From Candidatus Wallbacteria bacterium (GTDB lineage Bacteria > Muiribacteriota > JAQTZZ01): a DNA stretch of 19,129 nt. The stretch spans positions 1-19,129 of the forward strand of contig JAQTZZ010000068.1 in the NCBI GenBank assembly GCA_028687545.1, given 5' to 3'. Positions 6,510-14,236 of this stretch are shown piece by piece (the first letter of the stretch is position 1; each line of letters starts with the position of its first letter). Both the position numbers and the translations under genes were made by a program. The notes under the pieces are model-generated. The model did not search any database. It was not told where the DNA came from and saw nothing but the letters and a program-made list of their open reading frames with translations.

Positions 6510-7217
6510 TTACGAAACCATCATTATCCGTTCCCTGCAGGAACGGGTTCTGCAGGTTTCACAGAAAGCATAGGCATTTTCAAATTCGTGGATTCCGCGG
6601 TCACCGCTCACGATCACGCCTGACACAGATTTCAGCGGCTGCATCAGGAAGCTTTGATTCAGACTGATGCCGATTTCTGAAGGATTAAGGAATTCAAACA
6701 GCTTTTTCTGCCCGCTGATGTGCCAGCCGCAATACCCTGGGCTGTAACGCAATGCCTTGAAGCCAGGGGAAAACAGTTTCCTTTCCTGCAGGTTCATGCA
6801 GTACCATGCTTCGATCAGTGCGGCCAGATTGTCGGCTGCGACTGACGCAACAGCATCCAGCAGATATCCGGCATTGTATTCACCAGTCTGGAAAAATCGT
6901 TCAATGCTCAGACTGATCTTCTCCCCCAATGTCACTGCAAAGAGCGCCAGGTTCTGTGCTCTGGGCCAGATCAAGGCCAGCGGATTGTCTGATTCATTCT
7001 TTCCTTCTCCTGCAAAAACCTTACCGAATTTATCCCTGTCAATCTCTGCAATGATCCCGGCTGGAACTGCTTCCTGCTCAAAAGTTTCCAAAGCTGAAAT
7101 GATCGCCCTGTCCAGGCGCTCCTGCAGCTTCGTTCCAGGCGGTATTTCCTGGGCTGAGAGAATCGCATCCAGTCCCGGTCTGATTTGATCGCTGCGAAAG
7201 TTCAGCACATTTCTCAT
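6510..7217 (-). CDS. Corrinoid reactivation protein, vitamin B12-dependent methionine synthase activation-domain family
   Basis: About 235 residues from the ATG at 7217; a TTG two codons earlier at 7223 is less likely. The core resembles the MetH activation (AdoMet-binding) domain: AVTLGEKISLSIERFFQTGE near 96-115, LLDAVASVAADNLAALIE at 121-138 and RYSPGYCGWH at 159-168 (numbering from 7223), where MetH has an R.aPGYp pattern. After about 215 residues it ends in a Cys-rich FCETCRTRSCRER tail (Cys221, 224, 229), seen in stand-alone members next to corrinoid methyltransferases and possibly binding metal. In MetH this domain uses AdoMet to re-methylate cobalamin oxidised to Co(II). Here it would rescue the corrinoid protein encoded next; an external electron donor would be needed. 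It begins 25 bases after the MttB-type gene, with a weak GGA ribosome-binding site. Confidence 0.82.
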   Translation of the reverse strand: MRNVLNFRSDQIRPGLDAILSAQEIPPGTKLQERLDRAIISALETFEQEAVPAGIIAEIDRDKFGKVFAGEGKNESDNPLALIWPRAQNLALFAVTLGEKISLSIERFFQTGEYNAGYLLDAVASVAADNLAALIEAWYCMNLQERKLFSPGFKALRYSPGYCGWHISGQKKLFEFLNPSEIGISLNQSFLMQPLKSVSGVIVSGDRGIHEFENAYAFCETCRTRSCRERIMMVS

Positions 7218-7242
7218 TTTCAAAATTCCAGTTTTGTTATTT

Positions 7243-8697
7243 TCAAGCTTTCGGCAGTTTCTTCATTCCATATTTTTTCGCTTCAGCGGTCATCAGTCTG
7301 GTCAACTCCAGCTTGATATTTTTCGAAAGCCTGGATGGAGTATATTCCTGCAGATGCTTTTTTACTTCAGACTGGGCTCGCTGCATGAGAGTCAATTCTC
7401 CTTCTTCCTTCCAGCGTGCGAAATTTGCGCGATTCATCACAGGCCCCGGAAATATCTGCTCATCCTTCAGATATTTTCTCGTATGTTTTGAAATCAGCAG
7501 GTGTTTGTCCCTGAGCAGTTCTTCGAACAGGGGTATTGCAGGGAAATCTTCCCTGGGTTCGATTCCGCGGGTGAGCCGCAGGGCCGATCCGCAGATTTCA
7601 TTGTCGATCACCAGTTTTTCCAGGCTCTGACAGGACTCGAAATCAAGCATGCCTGGGCCTGAAATGCTGTTGATTCCTGAAAGAGCGGCCAGGACTGCAC
7701 CGATTCCGGTTTCTGAGCCTGCCTGAGCGTCAGGCAGATTGGCATCTGAAAGCGCGATGTAGGCCTGGGTCGGCAGCTTGAGGAATTTTCCGATTTCATT
7801 GTAGGCACAGTCCACCATCTGGGTTTCAATGGCTCCCATCGGAGTAGTCTCATAACGGATGTCGAACTGCGCAGGGGAACCGCCATAGAGGATCGGTGTG
7901 CCCGGAGCTGTCAGCTGGGAAAGGATTACACCGCTCAGGGTTTCCGCTGTATGCTGGATCAGAGAACCCACCAGGGTTACAGGCGCAATAAACCCGAAAA
8001 GCGGCATGGATATATATTCAACAGGGATTCCATGCTTCGCACAGTCGACAAGATTCTGGGATGTGACGTCGCTCCATTTAAGCGGCGAGGTCGGGCAGCA
8101 GGAGAAAACGCAGAGCGGCTTTTTTTTGAGAGCCGGTTTCGAGCCGCGTACAGCCAGTTGCAGATCCCTCATGATTCCGAAGGCCTCAATGGTGAACGCG
8201 CCTGTCACCACGGGTTTCTCGCAGAAAAGCAGCGAGAGGTAAAGCCTGTAGCTGTCTGAGATCTTCTCGTGCACGTCGGACGGGATAAAGGCGGTGCTGG
8301 TGGATTTGATATTCTGGAGCCTGCTCATCAGCTTGGAAAATTTCACGAAATCTTCGGTGACAGGAAGCCTGGTGATCTCTTTTTCCGCGTCATAGACTTT
8401 GATTGCCGCAGAGCCAGGCACAAACTGGACATTGAAGCCGCCGAATTCATGGGTTTCGTTACCCAGCACATCGTATATCTTGAAGGATTTCGGGGCTGTT
8501 TTCAGAGCCTGGTCAATGATCTTCTGAGTGAATTTCACGTGCCAGTTCTTCAGGTCCACTTTGGCACCGTGGTCAGAAAGCATTTTTAGGATTTCCTTAT
8601 TGTGCAGGGTAACTCCGAGCTTGCAAAGTATTTCCCTGGCCTCTGACAGTATTTTTTTGATCAGTTCGTCTGACAGAAGTTTGAAAGTAGGGCGCAT
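7243..8697 (-). CDS. MttB-superfamily corrinoid methyltransferase (no pyrrolysine codon)
   Basis: 484 residues, the normal length for the trimethylamine/glycine-betaine methyltransferase family. Family motifs include REILCKLGVTLHNKEILKML near the N-terminus, FVPGSAAIKVYD (92-103), TPILYGGSPAQFDIRYET (267-284), GAIETQMVDCA (288-298) and SDANLPDAQAGSETGIGA (317-334). True trimethylamine methyltransferases read through an in-frame UAG as pyrrolysine; this frame has no internal stop, so it belongs to the non-Pyl branch, whose characterised members demethylate glycine betaine, proline betaine, carnitine or related quaternary amines. The substrate cannot be read from the sequence. The ATG has AAAGGAG eight bases upstream. 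It is the first gene of the minus-strand block, divergent from the ArsR operon. Confidence 0.93.
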   Translation of the reverse strand: MRPTFKLLSDELIKKILSEAREILCKLGVTLHNKEILKMLSDHGAKVDLKNWHVKFTQKIIDQALKTAPKSFKIYDVLGNETHEFGGFNVQFVPGSAAIKVYDAEKEITRLPVTEDFVKFSKLMSRLQNIKSTSTAFIPSDVHEKISDSYRLYLSLLFCEKPVVTGAFTIEAFGIMRDLQLAVRGSKPALKKKPLCVFSCCPTSPLKWSDVTSQNLVDCAKHGIPVEYISMPLFGFIAPVTLVGSLIQHTAETLSGVILSQLTAPGTPILYGGSPAQFDIRYETTPMGAIETQMVDCAYNEIGKFLKLPTQAYIALSDANLPDAQAGSETGIGAVLAALSGINSISGPGMLDFESCQSLEKLVIDNEICGSALRLTRGIEPREDFPAIPLFEELLRDKHLLISKHTRKYLKDEQIFPGPVMNRANFARWKEEGELTLMQRAQSEVKKHLQEYTPSRLSKNIKLELTRLMTAEAKKYGMKKLPKA

Positions 8698-8721
8698 GGT
8701 TACTCCTTTGGAATTATTGAC

Positions 8722-8727
8722 ATTATA
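8722..8727 (-). promoter_or_regulatory. Putative -10 box for the methyl-transfer operon
   Basis: On the minus strand this reads TATAAT, a perfect consensus -10. A transcript starting about seven bases later would have a leader of roughly 18 bases carrying the AAAGGAG site. No good -35 is seen at the expected distance. The short leader leaves no room for a cobalamin or SAM riboswitch. Confidence 0.45.
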
Positions 8728-8815
8728 AAAAAAAGAATACTAAAAATGAGTTGGGGGGTAAAGGAGTTTTATCAGGATAAATTGGTAAACCGGTAAAATG
8801 TTTAAAATTATCATG

Positions 8816-8833
8816 AAATTAACGTGTTAATTT
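8816..8833. promoter_or_regulatory. Putative ArsR operator: inverted repeat AAATTAAC-GT-GTTAATTT
   Basis: Eight-base arms are exact reverse complements around a two-base centre. The site lies between a possible -35 (ATGAAA, 8813-8818) and a possible -10 (TATTAT, 8838-8843) for the ArsR gene starting at 8850. AT-rich imperfect palindromes of this size overlapping the promoter are typical targets of ArsR/SmtB repressors, so autorepression is inferred. The -10 is so close to the ATG, and a ribosome-binding site so clearly absent, that the transcript may be leaderless. Confidence 0.6.
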
Positions 8834-8849
8834 TTGTTATTATAGATTC

Positions 8850-9269
8850 ATGATGGATTCATCCGAACTTCTGAAAATTCTGGAATCGCTAGCCGAAAAA
8901 AACAGACTGGATGTGTATTGTCTGCTGCTGACAAAGGGAGAGCATTGTGTGAACGATATTCAGAGGGCTCTTGCCATTCCTCAGCCTGCAGTTTCTAAAG
9001 CTCTGGCAAGACTCAGAAAAGCCGGGCTGCTGATTTACCGCAAGGTGAACAACAGCGTATTCTACAATCTGAACCCTGACTTTCCGGCCAACAGGATCCT
9101 GCAGCCTTTGTTTACTGATGAAAACCTGCCTGTGCAGATAAGTCTTTCGATTGTTCCACCTGCGGCTCATCCTGCAGCTGGTCCGGTCCTGAAAACTGAA
9201 ACTGCGCCCGAAGAATCCCAACCTGCGAAACCTGCTAAAAAAAATGCTGATAAAGACTTTCTGCTTTGA
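8850..9269 (+). CDS. ArsR/SmtB-family transcriptional repressor with extended Pro/Ala-rich tail
   Basis: 139 residues from the first of two consecutive ATGs (8850, 8853). Residues 8-75 are a winged-helix ArsR domain: LKILESLAEKNRLDVYCLLL, then GEHCVNDIQRAL, the recognition helix PQPAVSKALARLRKAGLL (45-62) and the wing YRKVNNSVFYNL. The usual CxC metal site in the DNA-binding helix is not present; only His32 and Cys33 occur at that place, with Cys24 nearby, so the ligand site may be elsewhere or altered. Residues 100-135 form a low-complexity Pro/Ala/Lys tail. The 3' end overlaps the permease gene by 26 bases, including a run of eight A. It probably senses the metal exported by the permease and represses its own operon. 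Confidence 0.88.
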   Translation: MMDSSELLKILESLAEKNRLDVYCLLLTKGEHCVNDIQRALAIPQPAVSKALARLRKAGLLIYRKVNNSVFYNLNPDFPANRILQPLFTDENLPVQISLSIVPPAAHPAAGPVLKTETAPEESQPAKPAKKNADKDFLL

Positions 9270-10311
9270 ACTGATTAAACTCTGGTGCGGTATGGCCCCA
9301 TACCTGATGCTGGGCATGGTGATTGCCGGCATCTTAAAGCTCCTTATCAACGAGGAGTTTATTCTCAGGCATCTGGGAAAAAATCGTTTCATCGATGTAG
9401 TCAAAGCTGCGGTGATCGGAGTACCGCTTCCTGTCTGCTCCTGCGGCGTGATCCCGCTTGCCCAGTCCCTGCGCAAAAGCGGGGCTTCAGTTAGCGCTAC
9501 CCTGTCCTTTATGGTCTCCACACCTGAAACAGGCATAGATTCCATTCTAGCCACTTATTCCCTGCTTGGCCCCCTGTTCGCTGTTTTCCGGCCGGCCGCC
9601 GCCTTCGTGTCCGGCATTCTGGCGGGAACAGTCAATAGCCTAGTCAACCCGAATTCAGCACCTCCCGTCAAAGAAGTGGAAAAGCATTGCTGTTGCGAGG
9701 AGCGTCATGCTGACCACTGCTGCCATGAGCGGAACAGATTTCGTGAATTTTTCAGTTACACTTTCATCGAACTGCCCGCTGATATGGGTAAATGGCTGTT
9801 TTTCGGCATGCTGCTCGGCGCCCTGATCACGACATTCATACCTGCCGATTTCGGCTCTCTTTTCACCAGCTATCCGTTCCTCGATTTCCTGATAGTCCTG
9901 GCAGTAGCGATTCCGCTCTATGTCTGCGCTACGGGTTCGATCCCCATCGCCTATTCCCTGATGCTGAAAGGATTTTCTCCAGGCGCAGCCCTTGTATTCC
10001 TGATCGCAGGCCCGGCCACCAACAGCGTGACCATGACATTTGTCTATAAGGAACTGGGAAAAAAGGCATTCGCAGTTTACATCGGAGTAATCAGTTTTGT
10101 GGCTCTGTTCAGCGGCTATCTTTTCAATCTTCTCTGGGTCGATTTCGGCACAGGCCCTGCCGGATCAGTCTGCTGCGGCGAGCAGGTCTGGCCCTGGCTC
10201 AGATATTTCACTGCCCTGATCCTTTTTATCTGTACGCTTTACGCTGTCACCAGAAAAAAAACTTCTACTGGAAAGCATCAGCATTTGGAGGGAAAATGTC
10301 CAGAATCATAA
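9244..10311 (+). CDS. DUF318/ArsP-type permease, resembling SO_0444 family Cu/Zn efflux transporter
   Basis: 355 residues, with about eight to ten membrane segments in two halves. The first half has PLPVCSCGVIPLAQ (61-74) and FMVSTPETG (89-97); the second has PLYVCATGSIPIA (224-236) and AGPATNSVT (255-263), the paired motifs of permease family PF03773. Between them is a cytosolic loop at 148-161 rich in Cys and His (HCCCEERHADHCCHE), with another CC at 310-311 and KHQH near the C-terminus. This Cys/His loop resembles that of the SO_0444 type Cu/Zn exporters rather than plain ArsP. The start ATG lies inside the ArsR gene with no ribosome-binding site of its own, indicating translational coupling. 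Export of a soft or transition metal is inferred; methylarsenical export is an alternative. Confidence 0.85.
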   Translation: MLIKTFCFELIKLWCGMAPYLMLGMVIAGILKLLINEEFILRHLGKNRFIDVVKAAVIGVPLPVCSCGVIPLAQSLRKSGASVSATLSFMVSTPETGIDSILATYSLLGPLFAVFRPAAAFVSGILAGTVNSLVNPNSAPPVKEVEKHCCCEERHADHCCHERNRFREFFSYTFIELPADMGKWLFFGMLLGALITTFIPADFGSLFTSYPFLDFLIVLAVAIPLYVCATGSIPIAYSLMLKGFSPGAALVFLIAGPATNSVTMTFVYKELGKKAFAVYIGVISFVALFSGYLFNLLWVDFGTGPAGSVCCGEQVWPWLRYFTALILFICTLYAVTRKKTSTGKHQHLEGKCPES

Positions 10312-11060
10312 TCATCTGCTGCCTTGCTCTTGTACTGCCTGTTTTCGCCACTTCAGAGGTTACGAATGGAAATGTTGAACTTTACAAGCAACTGGTAAAA
10401 CACAATCAAAATGACGGTGAAGCCTGGTACAATCTTGGCGTAGCTTTGTACGAAGCTTCCAGATACAGCGACTCAGTCAAGGCTTATCACCGTTCCCTGC
10501 AGATCTCCCTCGAAAACATAGATGCCTGGCTTGGTCTGGGAGCAGCCTATGCAGGCCTGAAAAAATATCCTGACGCAACGCGCTCATACCAGGAAGCGAT
10601 CAAACGCAAGTCCGATTATACTTCAGCCTATTTTGGCCTTGGCCTCTGCTATCTGAATTCGGGCAAGTTGGAAGAAGCTCTGGTTGCGCTCACTACAGCT
10701 CAAGCGCTGGCTCCTGAGAATGCCAGCGTCCAGGCCGGAGTCGGAGCGACTCTTTCCGCCCTTAAACGATACGATGAGGCTATCATAGCTTTCAGCGAAG
10801 CTGTTCGACTCTGGCCGGATTTTACTGATTCCTGGAGCCACCTGGGAAATCTTTATCTTGATAAAAAACATTACAACGAGGCTGTGGAAGCTTTCAACCA
10901 TGTAGTAAATCTGAAACCGGCGGATCCTTATGCACACTTTGGATTGGGGATATCTTACTTGTGCCTGAAAAACAAGGAATCAGCCATGAGTGAATACAAG
11001 ATACTTAAAAACATTGACCAGAAATTAGCGGCGAGTCTTCAGAGTAAATTCAGCAAATAA
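10296..11060 (+). CDS. Secreted tetratricopeptide-repeat protein
   Basis: 254 residues. Residues 1-19 are a signal peptide (MSRIIIICCLALVLPVFA, cleavage near TS). Six consecutive 34-residue TPR units begin at about 42, 76, 110, 144, 178 and 212, each with the W/Y..LG..Y pattern in helix A and a Pro or equivalent near the end (for example AYFGLGLCYLNSGKLEEALV). TPR arrays are protein-binding scaffolds. The ATG is preceded by GGAGGG and overlaps the permease gene by 16 bases, so it belongs to the metal-efflux operon. It may assist the exporter from outside the membrane, or may simply be co-transcribed. No partner can be named. Confidence 0.88.
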   Translation: MSRIIIICCLALVLPVFATSEVTNGNVELYKQLVKHNQNDGEAWYNLGVALYEASRYSDSVKAYHRSLQISLENIDAWLGLGAAYAGLKKYPDATRSYQEAIKRKSDYTSAYFGLGLCYLNSGKLEEALVALTTAQALAPENASVQAGVGATLSALKRYDEAIIAFSEAVRLWPDFTDSWSHLGNLYLDKKHYNEAVEAFNHVVNLKPADPYAHFGLGISYLCLKNKESAMSEYKILKNIDQKLAASLQSKFSK

Positions 11061-11091
11061 TTGACGCAGTTGAATTCTTGTCCCTTTATGC

Positions 11092-11249
11092 TCTCCATAG
11101 AGCCTCTTGCAAAATGTTTTTATTCGCTGTATCTTGGGTAGACATTTTGTTAGAGGCCCTTGGAGCACTAGCAAAACTCTCGCATCGGAACAAATTGCAA
11201 TGATCATAATCAGGCTGAAATTCGAGTTTTGCCGAAGGTGTCTCCATAG
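11092..11249. repeat. Possible MITE or insertion-sequence relic flanked by 9-base direct repeats
   Basis: TCTCCATAG occurs at 11092-11100 and again at 11241-11249, like a target-site duplication. The 140 bases between contain two inverted-repeat pairs: an imperfect 18-base pair (11100-11117 with 11142-11159, sharing CCTCT and CAAAATGT) and an exact 9-base pair GCAAAACTC (11171-11179) with its complement (11224-11232). The outer ends match weakly as terminal inverted repeats (9 of 14 positions). No transposase remains. It lies in the 246-base gap between two plus-strand operons. Confidence 0.45.
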
Positions 11250-11255
11250 TATAAT
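11227..11255 (+). promoter_or_regulatory. Candidate promoter for the right-hand operon
   Basis: A perfect TATAAT at 11250-11255 is preceded by TTTTGC at 11227-11232 with a 17-base spacer; the -35 match is poor. The -10 overlaps the right end of the possible mobile-element relic, so the insertion may have supplied or created the promoter. A transcript would start about 45 bases before the ATG at 11307. Confidence 0.4.
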
Positions 11256-11306
11256 GTGGTCATTATTAGTTCTTATCAGTGCGGGGCAACTGAAGATGGT
11301 GATGCC

Positions 11307-13169
11307 ATGAATTACTTGCTGCGGCCGGGAATTTTATTTCGGATTTCAACAGTAATTGTGCTGTCTTTGTTTGCCTCAGTATCCGTTCTACAAAAAATAA
11401 CTGTCTTCAACTCCAATGATAATTCACCTGCTGCATACTTTTTTTCCTGCAGTGCTTTGTCTGCGTTTCCACTCTGGTTTGCCAGCATCCCCTGCTGCGG
11501 AATATTAGCAGCTTTTTTTTTATCAGGAAGAACTTCCCGTTTCATTCCTGCTCCACAATATTTTCTGCTGCTGCTGCCCATCCTGTTTTATCTTCTCAGA
11601 CCCGGTTTTATCCCCTATTCTGAAGCAGGCTGGTATTTCCCTTACCCTGAATCCCACAATCCCTGGGATATTTTTTTTCTGCATCTGGATCCGCTTGTAA
11701 AAGTCCCGCTGCTGCTGTTTTCATTCTGCAGGCTGATTCTGGTTTCATACCCCGGATTGAATATGCTCCTCGCTCTTTCCGCTTCAGCCGCATCGCTCTG
11801 GCTTGGCATAAAAATCTTAGGCAGAGCCGGACTGGACCGATCCATGCTGATTGTACTGGTCCCTGCTTCATGCCTTCCGTTCTGCCTTCAATCAGCCGGA
11901 TATCAACCCAGCGCCACCTTCGTAACTCCATTGATCCTGCTGTTCCTGCTTTTTTCCCTGGACTTTATTAAGACCAGAAAAAGATTTTCCCTGGTGATGA
12001 TTTCTTTCTTCATGCTTCTGTTCGTTCACGGTTGCGGCATTCTGCTGCTTCCCGCTTATATTTATCTTCTCTATGTCAGATGCCGCGAAATGAGCGAAAT
12101 TAAATTTTTCATTCCTGAAACAGGTCTCATTTTTCTCAACCTGGCAATCCTCTATCTTCTAATGGAATCAACTGAGGCTCCCTGGAAGAGCTTTTATCAG
12201 CTCGTTCAATCCTGCTTCGGCAGATCCGGTATTCCGCAATTTCAGCTGGGACCACTCCTGATGTTCACCACTTTGAAAGAATTACTCAGTGCCCAGCACC
12301 TGCTGGCTGTAGGAAACTGCATTTTGCTTTCGTGCCTTCCGATTTTACCGCTGCTTTTTCGTTTTTTCTGCTGCGATTTCAAAAATCCGGAAGAAGAGCA
12401 TTGCCTCAGAGGCTCGCTCTTTATGTTCCCTCTCATCACATTTTCAATCATCTGCTTTTTTTTCGTTTCAAACCAGGTGGACATGCAATATTTATATCCC
12501 TGCTCCCTGTTTTTCACGCTCTCAGGGGTTGTTTTTTTCAGAAAATTTCTATCAGGGCCAAGGACCCTCTCTGCCTATTTCTCATATCTGACCATGCTTT
12601 CGCTGCTGAATCTCCTGCACTTATGCTGGTACTCAGGGATTTTCGCTCTGCCGGATCCTCCGCTTCCCCAGCTTGTCCAGAGCCATCGTGGGATCATGAT
12701 GAACAGAAGCGAAGTTCAGTTCTACCTGAATTACAGATGGAATGAACAACTGCTGCACAATCTGCGGATAGCGGTAGACAGCAAGGATCAGCTGCTCAGG
12801 ATCGGTGCTCTGGAATCTTTCAGGAGCACGCCTCAGAATTTCGATCTTCTGACTGAAAACCTGGAAAAACCTGGATTCCCAATCAGCAGGGAGTTTTACC
12901 GCTATCTCCTCAATTCGGCGCTGGAACTGCATCAGAAAAACCGGCTGGAAATCTGCAGGATCGTGCTCCAGAACCTCAGGACAAGGTCTTTCCCCGAACA
13001 AATTTATCCGCGTTTTGGATTTTATTATATGGCATTTGACCTTTTCGGGCGCATCGCGCCTAAGGAATTCATACCTGAACTTCAAAAATTTTCAGGCTCT
13101 GAATTCCCCAGGGAGATTCAGATCGCAGCCTGGAAATACATCCAGCAGATAAATCAGAGGGTAGAATGA
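11307..13169 (+). CDS. Large polytopic membrane protein with soluble C-terminal domain, possible GT-C type
   Basis: 620 residues from the ATG at 11307; a GTG at 11256 in frame overlaps the putative promoter and is rejected. Hydrophobic segments lie near 10-30, 45-72, 84-97, 134-148, 152-170, 178-195, 203-220, 228-256, 272-286, 333-354, 371-388, 396-412 and 425-445. The loop at about 99-130 (YSEAGWYFPYPESHNPWD) lies between the early segments. Residues 450-620 are soluble and helical (LLRIGALESF and REIQIAAWKYIQQI), faintly HEAT-like. The layout recalls GT-C lipid-linked glycosyltransferases, but no catalytic motif is clear, so it is left as unknown. It ends in an ATGA overlap with the next gene. 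A run of nine T at 11513-11521 lies in the coding region. Confidence 0.75.
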   Translation: MNYLLRPGILFRISTVIVLSLFASVSVLQKITVFNSNDNSPAAYFFSCSALSAFPLWFASIPCCGILAAFFLSGRTSRFIPAPQYFLLLLPILFYLLRPGFIPYSEAGWYFPYPESHNPWDIFFLHLDPLVKVPLLLFSFCRLILVSYPGLNMLLALSASAASLWLGIKILGRAGLDRSMLIVLVPASCLPFCLQSAGYQPSATFVTPLILLFLLFSLDFIKTRKRFSLVMISFFMLLFVHGCGILLLPAYIYLLYVRCREMSEIKFFIPETGLIFLNLAILYLLMESTEAPWKSFYQLVQSCFGRSGIPQFQLGPLLMFTTLKELLSAQHLLAVGNCILLSCLPILPLLFRFFCCDFKNPEEEHCLRGSLFMFPLITFSIICFFFVSNQVDMQYLYPCSLFFTLSGVVFFRKFLSGPRTLSAYFSYLTMLSLLNLLHLCWYSGIFALPDPPLPQLVQSHRGIMMNRSEVQFYLNYRWNEQLLHNLRIAVDSKDQLLRIGALESFRSTPQNFDLLTENLEKPGFPISREFYRYLLNSALELHQKNRLEICRIVLQNLRTRSFPEQIYPRFGFYYMAFDLFGRIAPKEFIPELQKFSGSEFPREIQIAAWKYIQQINQRVE

Positions 13170-14236
13170 AGACGGAAATAAAGGGAAAGTTGAGCTTGTT
13201 TTTCAGGTGCTGGCTGTTCAGCCTTTTATTCCTGATGCTTCCGCTTTCAGCGGATGAGCCAGGCACAGCAGAGATCAGGATCATGATCGACCACTCGGCT
13301 TCCAGGATCTATAAAGAATTTTACCTGGTGGTGGGCTGGGATGAACAGGGCTTTCTTCTGCCTGTGCGCAACAGCAAATATTATCGTCTGATGGATGACG
13401 GTACATCAGGTGATGCGATAGCCAGGGATTTTGTTTTCTGCAGAACCTTCACAATCAGAAAATCTGATCAGGATTATTCTTTTGATCTTTATCCGGGCTA
13501 TCCTTCCAACTATAAACAGGCCCTGGCCTTCTTCACCTTCGAGGCCAGCGACAAATCCGCTCAGCGGACATTTGTGTATAATTTCCCCTATTTCCCGATT
13601 CCAGGCTCAGTGCTGGAATCATTGCTGTTCTATGGAAATGGTATTTCCAAACTACCCTATCTGCTGGGATTTGCAGGACTGTTCATACTGATTCTGGCAT
13701 TGATCAGGATTGTGCTTGAAAAATTCCAGGCTCCGGACAAAAGACGCAGGCTTCTAATGGAAATATTCAACAAGCGAGGCCTCCTTTTTTTAAATGTATA
13801 CAATCTCGATGAAGCAATCCCTTTGTATTCAAGCTTTGGAGAAATTCTCGAAGGAAGCGCCTGCATGGTGGAAATCGGGACAGACCATGGGATTGGCAGC
13901 CTCAAACCTGCCATGTTTCCTGACTTTCAATCGTTCATCAATGATTTCGAGGATCTGGCCGTGAATCATCAGTTGCTGTTCATACTGCTGGACAGTCCGG
14001 ACCAGGAATCGATTCTGAAGCTTTCCGCTCTGGCTGAGAATTATTTCACTCCCGTGATTCTGGTATGTCCGGAAAACAGGGAGAAAACCAGTTTAGAGGG
14101 CAACCAGACAATCGTTTTTTCCAAAAAAACAGCCGGCCTTTTGTTGTATCGTTACGAGCTTAGAGGCTCAATTCTGGAGCTTGAATTGAAGAAGAAACAG
14201 ACCAGGAAATCCAGGAAATCGGAAAAAACCGGATGA
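13166..14236 (+). CDS. Membrane-anchored protein with periplasmic beta domain and cytosolic C-terminal domain
   Basis: 356 residues. A signal peptide or anchor spans residues 8-29 (ending LPLSADEP). Residues 33-150 form an extracytoplasmic beta-rich domain with RLMDDGTSGDAIARDFVF (74-91), similar to the DDG..GD...GD motif of secreted Ig-like/choice-of-anchor domains. A membrane segment lies at about 165-184, followed by the basic stretch DKRRR. Residues 200-335 form a cytosolic alpha/beta domain with alternating strands (RGLLFLNVYN, CMVEIGTD, QLLFILLDS, PVILVCPEN), loosely like a receiver or GTPase-like sandwich without recognisable catalytic residues. The tail is Lys/Arg-rich. The start overlaps the upstream stop as ATGA and the end overlaps bioY likewise. 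Function unknown; topology suggests it links outside and inside. Confidence 0.78.
   Translation: MKTEIKGKLSLFFRCWLFSLLFLMLPLSADEPGTAEIRIMIDHSASRIYKEFYLVVGWDEQGFLLPVRNSKYYRLMDDGTSGDAIARDFVFCRTFTIRKSDQDYSFDLYPGYPSNYKQALAFFTFEASDKSAQRTFVYNFPYFPIPGSVLESLLFYGNGISKLPYLLGFAGLFILILALIRIVLEKFQAPDKRRRLLMEIFNKRGLLFLNVYNLDEAIPLYSSFGEILEGSACMVEIGTDHGIGSLKPAMFPDFQSFINDFEDLAVNHQLLFILLDSPDQESILKLSALAENYFTPVILVCPENREKTSLEGNQTIVFSKKTAGLLLYRYELRGSILELELKKKQTRKSRKSEKTG

Noticed and set aside
6383-6667. Plus-strand open frame encoding repeated MISHAK peptides
   Set aside because: It is produced by the 18-base tandem repeat and then runs antisense through the reactivation gene; no ribosome-binding site or family similarity.
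7243-8697. Pyrrolysine-containing trimethylamine methyltransferase
   Set aside because: The frame has no internal UAG and is complete at the family length, so it belongs to the non-pyrrolysine branch.
8698-8849. Cobalamin or SAM riboswitch ahead of the methyl-transfer genes
   Set aside because: A perfect -10 box lies within about 30 bases of the start codon, leaving no room for an aptamer, and no conserved B12-box or SAM-box sequence was seen.
11025-11207. Minus-strand 60-codon frame in the gap before the right operon
   Set aside because: It overlaps the TPR gene end and the inverted repeats, with no ribosome-binding site and no recognisable similarity.
11256-11306. GTG at 11256 as start of the large membrane protein
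   Set aside because: It overlaps the putative -10 box, lacks a ribosome-binding site, and adds polar residues before a normal N-terminal membrane segment.
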